From NCBI RefSeq assembly GCF_016406305.1, contig NZ_CP066369.1:2312501-2376500 (forward strand): 64,000 nucleotides of DNA, given 5' to 3'. The notes below the pieces were generated by a model that saw only the letters and a program-made list of their open reading frames with translations, ran no database searches and was not told the DNA's origin. Both the position numbers and the translations under genes were made by a program. Shown piece after piece: positions 8,202 through 17,147 of this stretch. This DNA comes from Shewanella putrefaciens (GTDB lineage Bacteria; Pseudomonadota; Gammaproteobacteria; Enterobacterales; Shewanellaceae). Each line of letters starts with the position of its first letter. Positions within the stretch are counted from its first letter, which is position 1.

Positions 8202-9203
8202 TTAATAGAGGTTGAACAAGGGGCGACCGCTCTCATCAAATGACACAGCTAACATTCGCGCATGGCGATTGGGATCATAGAGGGGATCTTGGATGATTTG
8301 CGCTAACGGGCGGATATCTGCCTTAGGGACCACGCTGGGCTCGCCCACCGCATGTTCATAATCACGGGCATGGTACACACAGATGGGCGTCACGCCATCT
8401 TCTGCCACCGTGAAACTGTTATGGCCTGGGCCGAAGATCTGCTTCTCGACATCAGTGCACAGCACTGGCTGGCGGGTTTTCTTCCATGAGTTACGATCGA
8501 GCAAATCAGCATGCTCATCGGCCTCCATATAGCCCATGCAATAACAAGCACCGGTGGCACTGGCCGAAAAGGTAATAAAGATTTTACCTTGGTGTTTAAG
8601 CACTGCTGGCCCTTCGTTGACCCAAAAATCGATCCGTTCCCAATCGTAATCTGGGGTGGTAAGCATAAATTGTGGCGTCTTTAGCTTGATGGGCGATGCC
8701 ATTTCCGCAAGATATAGGTTAGATGCGGCAAACTGACCGCCGGTTTTCTCCGCCCAGCAAAAGTAACGCTTACCGTTATTCTCAAAAATGGTGGCATCTA
8801 AGGAAAAGTCGATAAAAGACTTATTATCGCCATCGGCCGCCTGCATCATGCCAAGCTCGATCCATTCATCCTTCAAGGGATCTTGCCCTTGGCACTCAAG
8901 CACATAGGGGCGCAGGGCCCAAATATTTTCCTCTTCGCTAGCCGCAAAGTAGATGTACCACTTGCCATCGAGATAATGGATCTCAGGCGCCCACACATGC
9001 CGACTCATTGGGCCGCTTTCGTGTTTAAACCAGATATCGAAGGTCTGCGCCTCTTTCAAACCGTCTAAGGTGTTGGATTTACGCAGTTCAATCCGATCGT
9101 AGGTTGGGACAGAACCGGTAAAGTAGTAATAACCGTCACTGTGTTTATACACAAAGGGGTCGGCGCGCTGCTCGACTAGGGGGCTGTTTGTTGCTCTTGT
9201 CAT
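8202..9203 (-). CDS. Cytoplasmic GH43 alpha-L-arabinofuranosidase
   Basis: A 333-residue GH43 enzyme without any signal peptide, so it should act on arabino-oligosaccharides already taken into the cytoplasm. Likely base D15 (RADPF), pKa residue D136 (SLDAT) and acid E197 (VNEGPA) are all present, as is GPGHNS. It is closely related to the next gene upstream in the operon (9303-10451), with shared RADP, Y/FDRIELR, HVWAPE/DIWAPE, NEGPAV/NEGAAV and GPGHNSF motifs. The pair looks like a duplication split between cytoplasm and periplasm. It is the last gene of the operon and is followed by a terminator. Exo-arabinofuranosidase activity is inferred from the relatives and the locus. Confidence 0.85.
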   Translation of the reverse strand: MTRATNSPLVEQRADPFVYKHSDGYYYFTGSVPTYDRIELRKSNTLDGLKEAQTFDIWFKHESGPMSRHVWAPEIHYLDGKWYIYFAASEEENIWALRPYVLECQGQDPLKDEWIELGMMQAADGDNKSFIDFSLDATIFENNGKRYFCWAEKTGGQFAASNLYLAEMASPIKLKTPQFMLTTPDYDWERIDFWVNEGPAVLKHQGKIFITFSASATGACYCMGYMEADEHADLLDRNSWKKTRQPVLCTDVEKQIFGPGHNSFTVAEDGVTPICVYHARDYEHAVGEPSVVPKADIRPLAQIIQDPLYDPNRHARMLAVSFDESGRPLFNLY

Positions 9204-9302
9204 GGTAAAACCTGTCTATTGCTAAAGTGTTGCTAATCGGTGTTTGTTAATTGCACTCGTTCTATCTTGTCGTTGGCTTCACGAACACGCTTTTTATCGC
9301 CG

Positions 9303-10451
9303 CTATTGTGGTTCGAGTCGATGCAGGGTTTGGCTATCGCTCTGCTGATTATCAAATATCGGGAAACCGTCCACCGACCAGCGAATGGCACGGTAGTAAG
9401 TGTGCCTATTGCCGTCGGTCAATGGCGTCCCCTGCAGCTCAAGGTAATTACGTGCATGGTAGAACATCAGCTCGGTTTTACCATCCTCTGCCAGCACAAA
9501 ACTATTATGGCCAGGGCCAAAACGCATGAGGTTTGCCTCAGTGGTAAAAATCGGTTTGGGTGACTTATGCCAACTTTTAGGGTCGAGTAAATCGGCATTT
9601 TCATCGGCCCACAGAAGCCCCATGGCATAACGGTCGTCCGTGGCACTGGCGGAATAGGTCACGAAGACTTTACCGTTTTTAACCAATACCGCAGCGCCTT
9701 CGTTGACTTTAAAGCCTAAACGCTCCCAGTCCAGCAAAGGTTCGCTGATAATGGATTCTTTGTCCGACATTTGGGTTGGTGACACCATTTTGGCAATCAC
9801 TAAGCCAGTGTTGTAGCTCTTAGCTTTGTCCTGCTGCGCCCAAATAAAATAACGCTCGCCCTTGTGAGTAAAACTGGTCGCATCGAGGGAAAAAGCATCC
9901 TGCGCCGACTGTAATTTGCCAAGCTCCTGCCACTGCCCCGTCATCGGCGAGTCACCCTCAAGACCTAAGACAAACATACGGTTATGAAAACGCACATCCT
10001 TATTGCTGGCCGCAAAATAGATATACCAGCGACCGTCGATTTTGTGCAGCTCTGGCGCCCAGATATCGATACTTATGGGGCCGGTTTCATGCTTACGCCA
10101 CAGGGTTTTAGGCGTCGCTTGGCGTAAACCGTCGATGGTTTTAGCGTGGCGCAGTTCGATACGGTCAAACTCAGGCACAGAGGCAATAAAATAATAGCTG
10201 CCGTCATCATCGCGGATCACCCAAGGATCTGCCCTTCTTGCGATAAATGGCTCGTTTACTGTGACTGTACTTACTGAATTTGGACTTACCGCATTAGAAT
10301 TTACCGCATTAGAATTTACCACTGCGGTTTGAGTTTGGCTTATCTCAAGCACTGGAACCGCCTGAGCAGCACAGACAACACTTAAGCCCAATAGCGCACT
10401 GGCAACAGGTAGAAGCCTGAAAGCCCTAAAGCGTGATTGATGATTATCCAT
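9303..10451 (-). CDS. Periplasmic GH43 alpha-L-arabinofuranosidase
   Basis: A GH43 enzyme of about 382 residues with an N-terminal signal peptide (hydrophobic LLPVASALLGLSVVCAAQA) and the catalytic Asp in RRADPW at about residue 75. WAPELHKIDGRWYIYF, SLDATSF, VNEGAAV and GPGHNSF match its cytoplasmic paralogue at 8202-9203. Between signal peptide and catalytic domain is a short Asn/Ser/Val-rich linker containing a tandem repeat. I chose the ATG at 10451, which overlaps the permease stop by 8 bp; an ATG six codons upstream (10469) is also possible. Position right behind an arabinose-type ABC importer suggests it produces the monosaccharide that the importer carries. Confidence 0.83.
   Translation of the reverse strand: MDNHQSRFRAFRLLPVASALLGLSVVCAAQAVPVLEISQTQTAVVNSNAVNSNAVSPNSVSTVTVNEPFIARRADPWVIRDDDGSYYFIASVPEFDRIELRHAKTIDGLRQATPKTLWRKHETGPISIDIWAPELHKIDGRWYIYFAASNKDVRFHNRMFVLGLEGDSPMTGQWQELGKLQSAQDAFSLDATSFTHKGERYFIWAQQDKAKSYNTGLVIAKMVSPTQMSDKESIISEPLLDWERLGFKVNEGAAVLVKNGKVFVTYSASATDDRYAMGLLWADENADLLDPKSWHKSPKPIFTTEANLMRFGPGHNSFVLAEDGKTELMFYHARNYLELQGTPLTDGNRHTYYRAIRWSVDGFPIFDNQQSDSQTLHRLEPQ
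10291..10320 (-). repeat. 15-bp tandem repeat (2 copies) in the GH43 linker
   Basis: The plus strand carries GCATTAGAATTTACC twice in a row, with a degenerate third copy upstream (TGAATTTGGACTTACC). It encodes VNSNA repeats in the linker after the signal peptide. Because the unit is in frame, slippage would change linker length without breaking the gene. Confidence 0.85.
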
Positions 10452-11406
10452 GGTTTGCTTTGCGTCCATTCAAGAGTTTTTGTAATAGGATGAAGAAGAA
10501 CAGCAGGAGTCCGATGACGATCTTGGTCCACCAACTGCTTAAGCTGCCATCGAAGGTGATATAGGTTTGGATCACCCCCATCAAAATCACCCCAAGTACA
10601 GTGCCGACCACAAATCCACTGCCGCCCGTCAGTAACGTACCGCCAATCACCACGGCCGCAATGGCATCCAGTTCGACACCGATAGCGCCGAGCGCATAGC
10701 CAGAGAAGGTGTAAAAGGTAAAGATGATGCCCGCCAGTGTCGCCAGAAAGCTGCTAAGGGCGTAAATACTGATAGTGGTTTTTGCGATGGAAATCCCCAT
10801 GAGTTCAGCAGAATGTTGATTGCCACCAATGGCATACACATTAGTGCCGAAACGACTGTAATGCATCACAATGGCGATAATCACAAAAAACAGAATAAAA
10901 ATCAGTGAGCTTAAATCGAGCGCGCCATTACCCGGCAATGCAATACTCATCTCGGCCACCGCATCGTAAAACGGATGATCAATGGCAATCGACTCTTCGC
11001 TGAGCGTCGTGGCTAAGCCCCGCGCCAGGAACATGCCCGCAAGTGTCACGATAAAAGGTTGCAACTTATACACATGGATAATGCTGCCCATGAGTGCGCC
11101 AAACAGCGTGCCAAGGGGCAGGATAACTGCAAAGACTAACAATGGATGCCACTGGTACTCGGTGATCAATAAACTAGTGACAACCCCACTTAAGGCGATG
11201 ACGGCACCGACCGAAAGATCGATACCGCCGGAGATAATCACTAAGGTCATGCCTAAGGCCGTTATAAGTAAAAAAGCATTATCACGCAGCAGGTTAGTCA
11301 CCACACGGCCACTAGCAAAGCCGTCAAACTGTATCGTCCCCACCAGAAACATAGTCAGCAGCAAGGATGCGGTGATCCACAGCGGAATAAAACGTCTTGC
11401 TATCAT
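10444..11406 (-). CDS. Sugar ABC transporter permease (YjfF-like)
   Basis: A 320-residue inner-membrane permease of the ribose/galactofuranose type (BPD_transp_2) with about nine or ten membrane segments. The signature region GGIDLSVGAVIALSG and the later GGTLLTGGSGFVVGT are seen. The start at 11406 overlaps the preceding permease stop by 4 bp (ATGA) and has AGGAGG six bases upstream, so I prefer it to the longer frame from 11430. Together with the next permease it should form a heterodimeric pore, as YtfT/YjfF do for galactofuranose in enterics. Context points to arabinofuranose. Confidence 0.88.
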   Translation of the reverse strand: MIARRFIPLWITASLLLTMFLVGTIQFDGFASGRVVTNLLRDNAFLLITALGMTLVIISGGIDLSVGAVIALSGVVTSLLITEYQWHPLLVFAVILPLGTLFGALMGSIIHVYKLQPFIVTLAGMFLARGLATTLSEESIAIDHPFYDAVAEMSIALPGNGALDLSSLIFILFFVIIAIVMHYSRFGTNVYAIGGNQHSAELMGISIAKTTISIYALSSFLATLAGIIFTFYTFSGYALGAIGVELDAIAAVVIGGTLLTGGSGFVVGTVLGVILMGVIQTYITFDGSLSSWWTKIVIGLLLFFFILLQKLLNGRKANHG

Positions 11407-12602
11407 TGGTTGCCTCCTGTTGCTTTGCACTCTTTTGCACTCGCGCCCTTTTCTGCCAATCCTGCAGCAAGGCGATTAGCTTTAAACAGCGCCGACAATT
11501 GGCGCCTAAATTTATCCGATTGCAACAGCAGCACGGTTAGGATAACGATGGCCTTGATAAGCAAGTTAAACTTAGCGGGTAAGCCGCTGACGATAATGGT
11601 GGTCGCTAAGGTTTGGATGATCAGCGCGCCCACAACCGACAAGACTAAGGAGAAACGCCCGCCAGTGAGTGCGGCGCCGCCGATGACCACAGCTAATATG
11701 GCATCGAGTTCAAGCCACAGGCCTGCGTTATTGGCATCTGAACCTTGAATATCGGCGGTGCTGATCATGCCCGCCAATGCCGCGCATAAACCCGCAATTG
11801 CATAGGCGAATAGTTTAATGGATTTATCGTTGATCCCAAGATAGCGACTCGCCTTGGCGTTACAGCCCACGGCTTCAATAAATAGCCCTAAGGCGGTTTT
11901 ACGTAGCAGTAATTGGGTGAAGGTCAACATGCCAAGCACAATCCACACTGGCATTGGCAGCCCTAAAAACTGCCCCACACCAATGGCGGCAAAACCTGGG
12001 TGTTGGAAAGTGATGATTTGCCCTTGGTTGATAAGCTGCGCCACTCCGCGCCCCGCCACCATCAAAAGCAATGTCGCGACAATAGGTTGGATCCCTAAGA
12101 AACTCACTAGACCGCCATTGATGCAGCCGGCTAAGAGCCCGACACACAGACCTGCTGCGATAACAGTGACTAAGTTGATATCAGGCACCAGCAGTAAATT
12201 GGCGCAAACGGCGCCACAGATCGCCATCACGGCACCGACCGAGAGATCGATTCCGCCTGTGGCAATCACCAGACTCATGCCAATCGAGAGCAGCGCCACG
12301 GGCGCACTGCGATTTAAGATATCAATCAAGGAGCCATAGAGTCTGTCGTCTTGATAGCTGATATTGAAGAAATTACTGTCAATAAACAGGTTGGCCAGTA
12401 ACAGAATACTTAAGGCCAATAATGGCCAGAGGTAACGGCCAATGGAGGCCGATTTACCCGCTTGGTAACGGGCGTTCTTTTCTTGCGTCATGTCCTGGTG
12501 GCTTTCCAGCATCCGCGGCTGTCGCTCAGATTCTTTCATCTGTGATGGCATCAAATCGGATGACATTTGTGTGGATGATAGGGTTTCGGCTGAGTTTTTC
12601 AT
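11403..12602 (-). CDS. Sugar ABC transporter permease (YtfT-like)
   Basis: A 399-residue permease of the same family as its downstream partner, with GGIDLSVGAVMAICGAV and GGAALTGGRFSLVLSVVGALI. Roughly the first 50 residues are hydrophilic and not part of the membrane core, so the protein is longer than the usual ~340; a later start cannot be excluded. The ATG follows the ATPase stop directly (TAAATG), with GGAGGGA as ribosome site, which points to coupled translation. It is part of the complete importer with the ATPase, the second permease and the binding protein. Confidence 0.88.
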   Translation of the reverse strand: MKNSAETLSSTQMSSDLMPSQMKESERQPRMLESHQDMTQEKNARYQAGKSASIGRYLWPLLALSILLLANLFIDSNFFNISYQDDRLYGSLIDILNRSAPVALLSIGMSLVIATGGIDLSVGAVMAICGAVCANLLLVPDINLVTVIAAGLCVGLLAGCINGGLVSFLGIQPIVATLLLMVAGRGVAQLINQGQIITFQHPGFAAIGVGQFLGLPMPVWIVLGMLTFTQLLLRKTALGLFIEAVGCNAKASRYLGINDKSIKLFAYAIAGLCAALAGMISTADIQGSDANNAGLWLELDAILAVVIGGAALTGGRFSLVLSVVGALIIQTLATTIIVSGLPAKFNLLIKAIVILTVLLLQSDKFRRQLSALFKANRLAAGLAEKGASAKECKATGGNQ

Positions 12603-14114
12603 TTATCCCTCCGCAATCGCTTGCATTACATGTTGCGAGGTCAGTTCCGCGCCTGAAAGTTCACGTACTGCATATCTGTCCCGTAGCACTACGACTTTAT
12701 TTGAAAAAGCCACGAGTTCGTCCAATTCGGATGATGCGACCAATAGCGACATCCCCTCATCACACAGGCTTCTGATAAGCTTGACGATTTCAGCGTGGGC
12801 GCCAATGTCTATGCCGCGGGTGGGTTCATCCAGTACCAATAAGATGGGCTCTATGGCTAACCAACGCGCTAGGATCACCTTCTGCTGATTACCGCCACTC
12901 AGTTGTTCTATGGGTTTATCCGCGTCCGGGGTCGCAATCTGTAATTTATCGATAAAGAACTGGGCGATTTCCTGCTGCCGAGCTTTAGATAAATAACGCC
13001 ACCAACCGATACGCGCCTGCAGTGCGAGGATAATGTTTTCGCGAATCGACAGGGGGCCAATAATGCCGTCAATCTTGCGATCTTCAGGGCACAGGGCAAT
13101 CCCGGCGCTGATCGCATCTACGGGTTGGGACAGTTTCAGCTTCTTACCCGCAAGGTGAATACTGCCGCTATCGACTAAATCCAGCCCAAACACAGCGTTA
13201 CAAACTTCGCTGCGCCCCGAGCCTAAAAGACCCGCAAGCCCGACCGCTTGCCCCTTTGGCACAGTGAGATTCATCGCTTGAATCGAGCCCTTTACCGACA
13301 CGGCTTCAAGGGATAGCAACACGGCCTCGGCGGAGCGATTGTTATCAATGGCGGTGTGTTCCTTTGCCTGTTTATCGACTAATTGCTCCTGCAGTGAGCG
13401 CCCGAGCATAGCTTCAATCAGCTTAGGTTGTGGCAGCTCGGCCGTAAGAAATTCGCCAATAAAGCGACCATTACGCAGCACGGTAATGCGATCGCTTATC
13501 TGGTAAACCTGATCGAGGAAGTGAGTGATAAAGACGATGGCCACACCCTTGGCTTTGAGCTGTTTTAAGATCCCAAACAGCACTTGGACTTCTTTGGCAT
13601 CTAAGCTCGCCGTAGGCTCATCGAGCACTAATACCTTGGCCGACATGGCGACGCCGCGGGCGATGGCAATGAGCTGCTGCACCGCGATGGAATAGTCCGA
13701 CAGCGGCGCGCTAACATCAATATCCAGCTTAAACTGGGTTAACACTGCGCGTGCGTCGGCATACATTTTTTTGAAATGAATAAGACCAAGGCGGCGCGGC
13801 TCATAACCGAGAAACAGGTTTTGTGCCACGGTCAGGTTAGGCACTAAGTTCACCTCCTGATAGACAGTGCTGATCCCCGCCTTTTGCGCATCCATCGGTG
13901 TGTTGAAGTGTTGCGGCTGGCCAAGAAAAAGGATGTCACCCATGTCTTTTGACTGGGCGCCTGTCATCACTTTGACCAGCGTCGATTTACCCGCACCGTT
14001 TTCGCCGAGCAGGGCGTGAACTTCCCCCGCAAATAACCGCAAACTCACATCCTCGAGGGCTTTTACGCCCGGATAGTGCTTACTGATCTGCTTGAGTTCT
14101 AAAATAAGGCTCAT
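12603..14114 (-). CDS. Sugar ABC transporter ATP-binding protein (YtfR/AraG-like)
   Basis: A 503-residue fused double ATPase. The first half has Walker A GENGAGKST (about 38-46) and Walker B VLVLDEPTASLD; the second half has a degenerate Walker A (GLLGSGRSEV), the ABC signature LSGGNQQK and Walker B LLVLDEPTRGID. This architecture is standard for monosaccharide importers of the CUT2 class (AraG, RbsA, YtfR). The start is the ATG at 14114 behind GGGGAA; the frame extends to a TTG at 14138 that has less support. It sits between the binding protein and two permeases in one operon. Confidence 0.92.
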   Translation of the reverse strand: MSLILELKQISKHYPGVKALEDVSLRLFAGEVHALLGENGAGKSTLVKVMTGAQSKDMGDILFLGQPQHFNTPMDAQKAGISTVYQEVNLVPNLTVAQNLFLGYEPRRLGLIHFKKMYADARAVLTQFKLDIDVSAPLSDYSIAVQQLIAIARGVAMSAKVLVLDEPTASLDAKEVQVLFGILKQLKAKGVAIVFITHFLDQVYQISDRITVLRNGRFIGEFLTAELPQPKLIEAMLGRSLQEQLVDKQAKEHTAIDNNRSAEAVLLSLEAVSVKGSIQAMNLTVPKGQAVGLAGLLGSGRSEVCNAVFGLDLVDSGSIHLAGKKLKLSQPVDAISAGIALCPEDRKIDGIIGPLSIRENIILALQARIGWWRYLSKARQQEIAQFFIDKLQIATPDADKPIEQLSGGNQQKVILARWLAIEPILLVLDEPTRGIDIGAHAEIVKLIRSLCDEGMSLLVASSELDELVAFSNKVVVLRDRYAVRELSGAELTSQHVMQAIAEG

Positions 14115-14143
14115 AGCTATTCCCCAAGAAAGCGTCAATCTGA

Positions 14144-15085
14144 CTATTGCTGGCGGCGCTTTTCGTACTCGGCGGCAGCGGTTTCTTGGGTAAATACGTC
14201 ACCCGTGGTGCTGATAAGCTTAGGCTGCTCCTTGTTACCCTTAAGGTAAGCATCAATCGCATCAAACGCGGGGCCGCCTAAGTAAGGGCTAAGTTCAACT
14301 GTGGCGTTCACATCACCATCGGCCATGGCCTTAAAGTAATCGGGCACACCATCCACAGAGACAATCAGGATATCTTTACCCGGTTTTAAACCCGCTTCTT
14401 TAATGGCTTGCACTGCGCCGAGGGCCATTTCATCGTTGTGGGACCAAACGGCGCACAGTGGCTGACCGTTTTGCGCCTTGAGGAATCCTTCCATCACTTC
14501 TTTACCCTTAGCCCGGGTAAATTCGCCGGTTTGGCTACGAACTATCTTGGCATTGGGATAAGTGGCAATCACTTGGTTAAAACCTGTGGCGCGATCAATC
14601 GCTGCGGTTGCTCCGACCGTGCCCTGTAATTCGGCAATATCACAGTTGCCTTGGGTTTTATCCATGAGCCATTGGCCAATCTTGCGGCCTTCTTCGGTAA
14701 AATCGGAGGCGATACGGGTGAGAAATAGGGAATCATCATCGACCTTAATATTACGGTCCACGATCACTACTGGGATGTTGGCGCGTTTCGCTTCTCTTAG
14801 TACTGGCTTCCAGCCTGTTTCCACCACGGGCGCGATGATAATGGCGTCCACGCCTTGGGCAATAAAGCTACGCACAGCTTTGATTTGGTTCTCTTGTTTT
14901 TGCTGAGCGTCGGCAAATTTTAAATCGATACCCCGCTGTTTGGCTTCGGCCTTGACCGCTTCACTGAAGCTCGTTCGCCAACCGCTCTCGGAGCCAACCT
15001 GTGAAAAGCCCACCGTAGTGGCGTAGGCACAAGTTGCACTCACAGCCCATAATCCCAATGCGGTAATGATTTTATGATGTTTCAT
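14144..15085 (-). CDS. Periplasmic sugar-binding protein (YtfQ-like), probably arabinofuranose
   Basis: A 313-residue periplasmic substrate-binding protein. A signal peptide ends at about residue 22 (TCAYA), and the mature part begins TVGFSQVGSESGW, nearly identical to E. coli YtfQ. QKQENQIKAVRSFIAQGVDAIIIAPVVETGW, AELQGTVGATAAIDR, RSQTGEFTRAKGKEVMEGF and HNDEMALGAVQAIKEAGLKPGKDI are also shared. YtfQ binds galactofuranose; L-arabinofuranose presents a very similar ring, and this locus releases it, so arabinofuranose is the likely ligand. The start at 15085 has AAGGGAAT upstream. A hairpin lies between this gene and galM and may allow higher expression of the binding protein than of the upstream enzymes. 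Confidence 0.9.
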   Translation of the reverse strand: MKHHKIITALGLWAVSATCAYATTVGFSQVGSESGWRTSFSEAVKAEAKQRGIDLKFADAQQKQENQIKAVRSFIAQGVDAIIIAPVVETGWKPVLREAKRANIPVVIVDRNIKVDDDSLFLTRIASDFTEEGRKIGQWLMDKTQGNCDIAELQGTVGATAAIDRATGFNQVIATYPNAKIVRSQTGEFTRAKGKEVMEGFLKAQNGQPLCAVWSHNDEMALGAVQAIKEAGLKPGKDILIVSVDGVPDYFKAMADGDVNATVELSPYLGGPAFDAIDAYLKGNKEQPKLISTTGDVFTQETAAAEYEKRRQQ

Positions 15086-15125
15086 AATTATTCCCTTTAT
15101 CATTTTAGGTAACAGAGATCCCCTA

Positions 15126-15144
15126 GCCTGCTGAAACAGCAAGC
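15126..15144 (-). promoter_or_regulatory. Intercistronic hairpin upstream of the binding-protein gene
   Basis: GCCTGCTG and CAGCAAGC form an 8-bp stem (one mismatch) around AAA in the gap between galM and the binding-protein gene. There is no T-run, so it is more likely an mRNA-stabilising or processing element than a terminator. Confidence 0.45.
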
Positions 15145-15181
15145 TAATCCGTACAAATAAAATTATTTCGCCTTTATTGAA

Positions 15182-16237
15182 TTAAATATTCTTAAACTTA
15201 TGTACCGTGATTTGTTGATATTGCGTGTTTGCCTCAAGCATTACACTCGGAAAATGGTCAATATTGACCGCATTCGGATAACCGTGGGTTTCTAAACAGA
15301 GTCCATGGAATTGATGAATGGAATAACCTTCGTCATCCATATGACTGCCATCGAGAAAGTTGCCACTGTAAAATTGCACGCCAGGTTCGGTAGTGCTAAT
15401 TTCCATTTCTCGCCCCGAGAGTGGATCTTTTAAAATAGCGATCGTCTGTAAGTTATTTTTATTATCGGGTTCTTTATCCATTACAAAATAATGATCATAA
15501 CCATTAGCTAATTGCTTAATATCCGTGGCAATTGCCTTTGGTTGTTTAAAATCGTAGGCGCTATCGTCGACTAAAATTAATTCGCCGGTTGGGATCTGTT
15601 CATTATCGAGAGCCAAAATATGGCTTGCATGGATGGTTAACTCATGTGCCAAAACCCCCTGTCGTTTGCTAGAAGCTAGGTTCCAGTAGGCATGATTGGT
15701 TAAACAGACAGGCGTGGTTTGATCGCAAACGGCTTGATAACTCAGGATTAACTCATTGTTTTCCGTCAAGCGGTATTCTAGCTTAATGGCAAGGTTACCC
15801 GGAAATCCTTGATCGCCATCGGGACTGGTAATGCTAAACACCGCCGCCACACTGTCACTGTCCTGCAAAGTCTCAACCTGCCAAATGCAGTGACTTAATC
15901 CTTTAGGGCCACCGTGAAGTTGATTATTGCCTTCATTGGCCACTAATTGAATTATTTTACCCGCTAAGGGGAATTGTGCTTTACCAATTCGATTCGCGAC
16001 ACGGCCGGCGGTGATCCCGAAATAATAGGGATTGGTCGCCCAATCATTTATATATTGATAACCTAGACTTAATGAAATGGGTTGCTCATCTTTGCCATAA
16101 AGTTTTACCGACCAAATGCTAGCGCCGTAATTGGAGAGAACAACTTCTAGTCCATGGCTATTAGTGAGGGTGACTAATTGTAATTCATCCGCAAATGCGG
16201 CGTGAACTAAGCTTTTTTTAGATACAGAGAGTTGCAT
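15182..16237 (-). CDS. galM: Aldose 1-epimerase (mutarotase)
   Basis: A 351-residue GalM-family enzyme that interconverts alpha and beta anomers of aldoses. Family motifs include GITAGRVANRIGKAQF, NEGNNQLHGGPKGLSHCIWQVE, TNHAYWNLAS, the DHYFV region and the catalytic Glu region EPGVQFYSGNFLDG. In this operon it should convert imported L-arabinose anomers into the form used by AraA or by the SDR dehydrogenase. I chose the ATG at 16237; the frame is open to a GTG at 16276 preceded by GAGG, which is a plausible alternative start. It lies between the SDR gene and the importer genes. Confidence 0.88.
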   Translation of the reverse strand: MQLSVSKKSLVHAAFADELQLVTLTNSHGLEVVLSNYGASIWSVKLYGKDEQPISLSLGYQYINDWATNPYYFGITAGRVANRIGKAQFPLAGKIIQLVANEGNNQLHGGPKGLSHCIWQVETLQDSDSVAAVFSITSPDGDQGFPGNLAIKLEYRLTENNELILSYQAVCDQTTPVCLTNHAYWNLASSKRQGVLAHELTIHASHILALDNEQIPTGELILVDDSAYDFKQPKAIATDIKQLANGYDHYFVMDKEPDNKNNLQTIAILKDPLSGREMEISTTEPGVQFYSGNFLDGSHMDDEGYSIHQFHGLCLETHGYPNAVNIDHFPSVMLEANTQYQQITVHKFKNI

Positions 16238-16316
16238 GGTGAGTGCTTTACCTTTTATTAAAAATAAACTCAGCACTCACCTCATTATTCAATGAACTGA
16301 AATTTTATTGTGATAT

Positions 16317-17087
16317 TTAAATCCAACCACCATCGACAATAAAATTTTGTGCGGTGCAGAGTTTGCTATCATCTGCTGCTAAAAATAATGCCATAGCAGC
16401 AATATCTTCGGGCATCACATATTCTTTAATACATTGGTTATTTTCGATATGTTTTGCCGTATCTTTATCAACCCAGTGAGTGAGTTGTCGTTTTGTCATC
16501 ACCCACCCCGGCGTTAAGGTATTAATCCGGATTTTATCTTTCCCTAAATCGGCGGCTAAGCCTCGAGTTAAGCCCATGACGCCAGCTTTTGAGGCCGTAT
16601 ATCCCGCCATTCCCGCTTGACGATTGTGCCAACTCATAGATCCAAAGTTGATAACAGAACCCCCGCCGAGCCGCTGCATTTGCGGCCTTACCGCTTGTAC
16701 GGCAAAAAAGTAGTGCCGCAAATTGGTATTTAAGCATTGGTCCCAATATTCTGGCGTGACTTCATCTATGCTATGCCTTTCATCGCACGCGGCATTGTTA
16801 ATCAATACCGAGATAGGGCCTAAATCGTCTTCCACCTGAGCAATCACGCTTTTCAGTGCCGTCACATCGACTAAATCACAGTGATAAAACTTCACGCTAG
16901 CGTCAGGCAGAGTGTGGTTAAGGCCTGCGACAAGTTGAGTCGACTCCTCAACTAAAATGTCGACAAATGCCACCTTAGCGCCCTGCTCTAAAAAAGACCG
17001 TACTAAGCAAGCCCCAATACCCGTACCGCCACCACTGATGAAAATGGTCTTCCCTTGTAAACTCGGGTATTGATTAGTCAACTTCAT
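16317..17087 (-). CDS. SDR-family sugar 1-dehydrogenase (probably L-arabinose)
   Basis: A 256-residue classical short-chain dehydrogenase with GGGTGIG (19-25), NNAA (97-100), S150 and the Y163-TAS-K167 pair. D43 at the end of the second strand suggests NAD rather than NADP. It resembles Caulobacter-type D-xylose 1-dehydrogenase (DERH.IDEVT..YWD, NLRHYFF..QAV.P.M, GGGSVINFGS.SWH, C.K..V.PE.IAAM.LFLA.DD). In this operon, followed by a mutarotase and preceded by an arabonate dehydratase, oxidation of L-arabinose to the lactone is the likely job. Another pentose such as D-xylose or D-fucose cannot be excluded. AAGG precedes the ATG. Confidence 0.8.
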   Translation of the reverse strand: MKLTNQYPSLQGKTIFISGGGTGIGACLVRSFLEQGAKVAFVDILVEESTQLVAGLNHTLPDASVKFYHCDLVDVTALKSVIAQVEDDLGPISVLINNAACDERHSIDEVTPEYWDQCLNTNLRHYFFAVQAVRPQMQRLGGGSVINFGSMSWHNRQAGMAGYTASKAGVMGLTRGLAADLGKDKIRINTLTPGWVMTKRQLTHWVDKDTAKHIENNQCIKEYVMPEDIAAMALFLAADDSKLCTAQNFIVDGGWI

Positions 17088-17147
17088 AACTCAACCTTTT
17101 ATTAAAATAATTATTTGGTTTTATTATAAAAGAAAACGAGTTCATAT

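Noticed and set aside
11854..12339. 161-codon plus-strand ORF opposite the ABC permease gene
   Set aside because: It is an antisense frame in a high-GC membrane-protein gene, with composition typical of shadow frames (Pro/Thr/Ser/Lys-rich).
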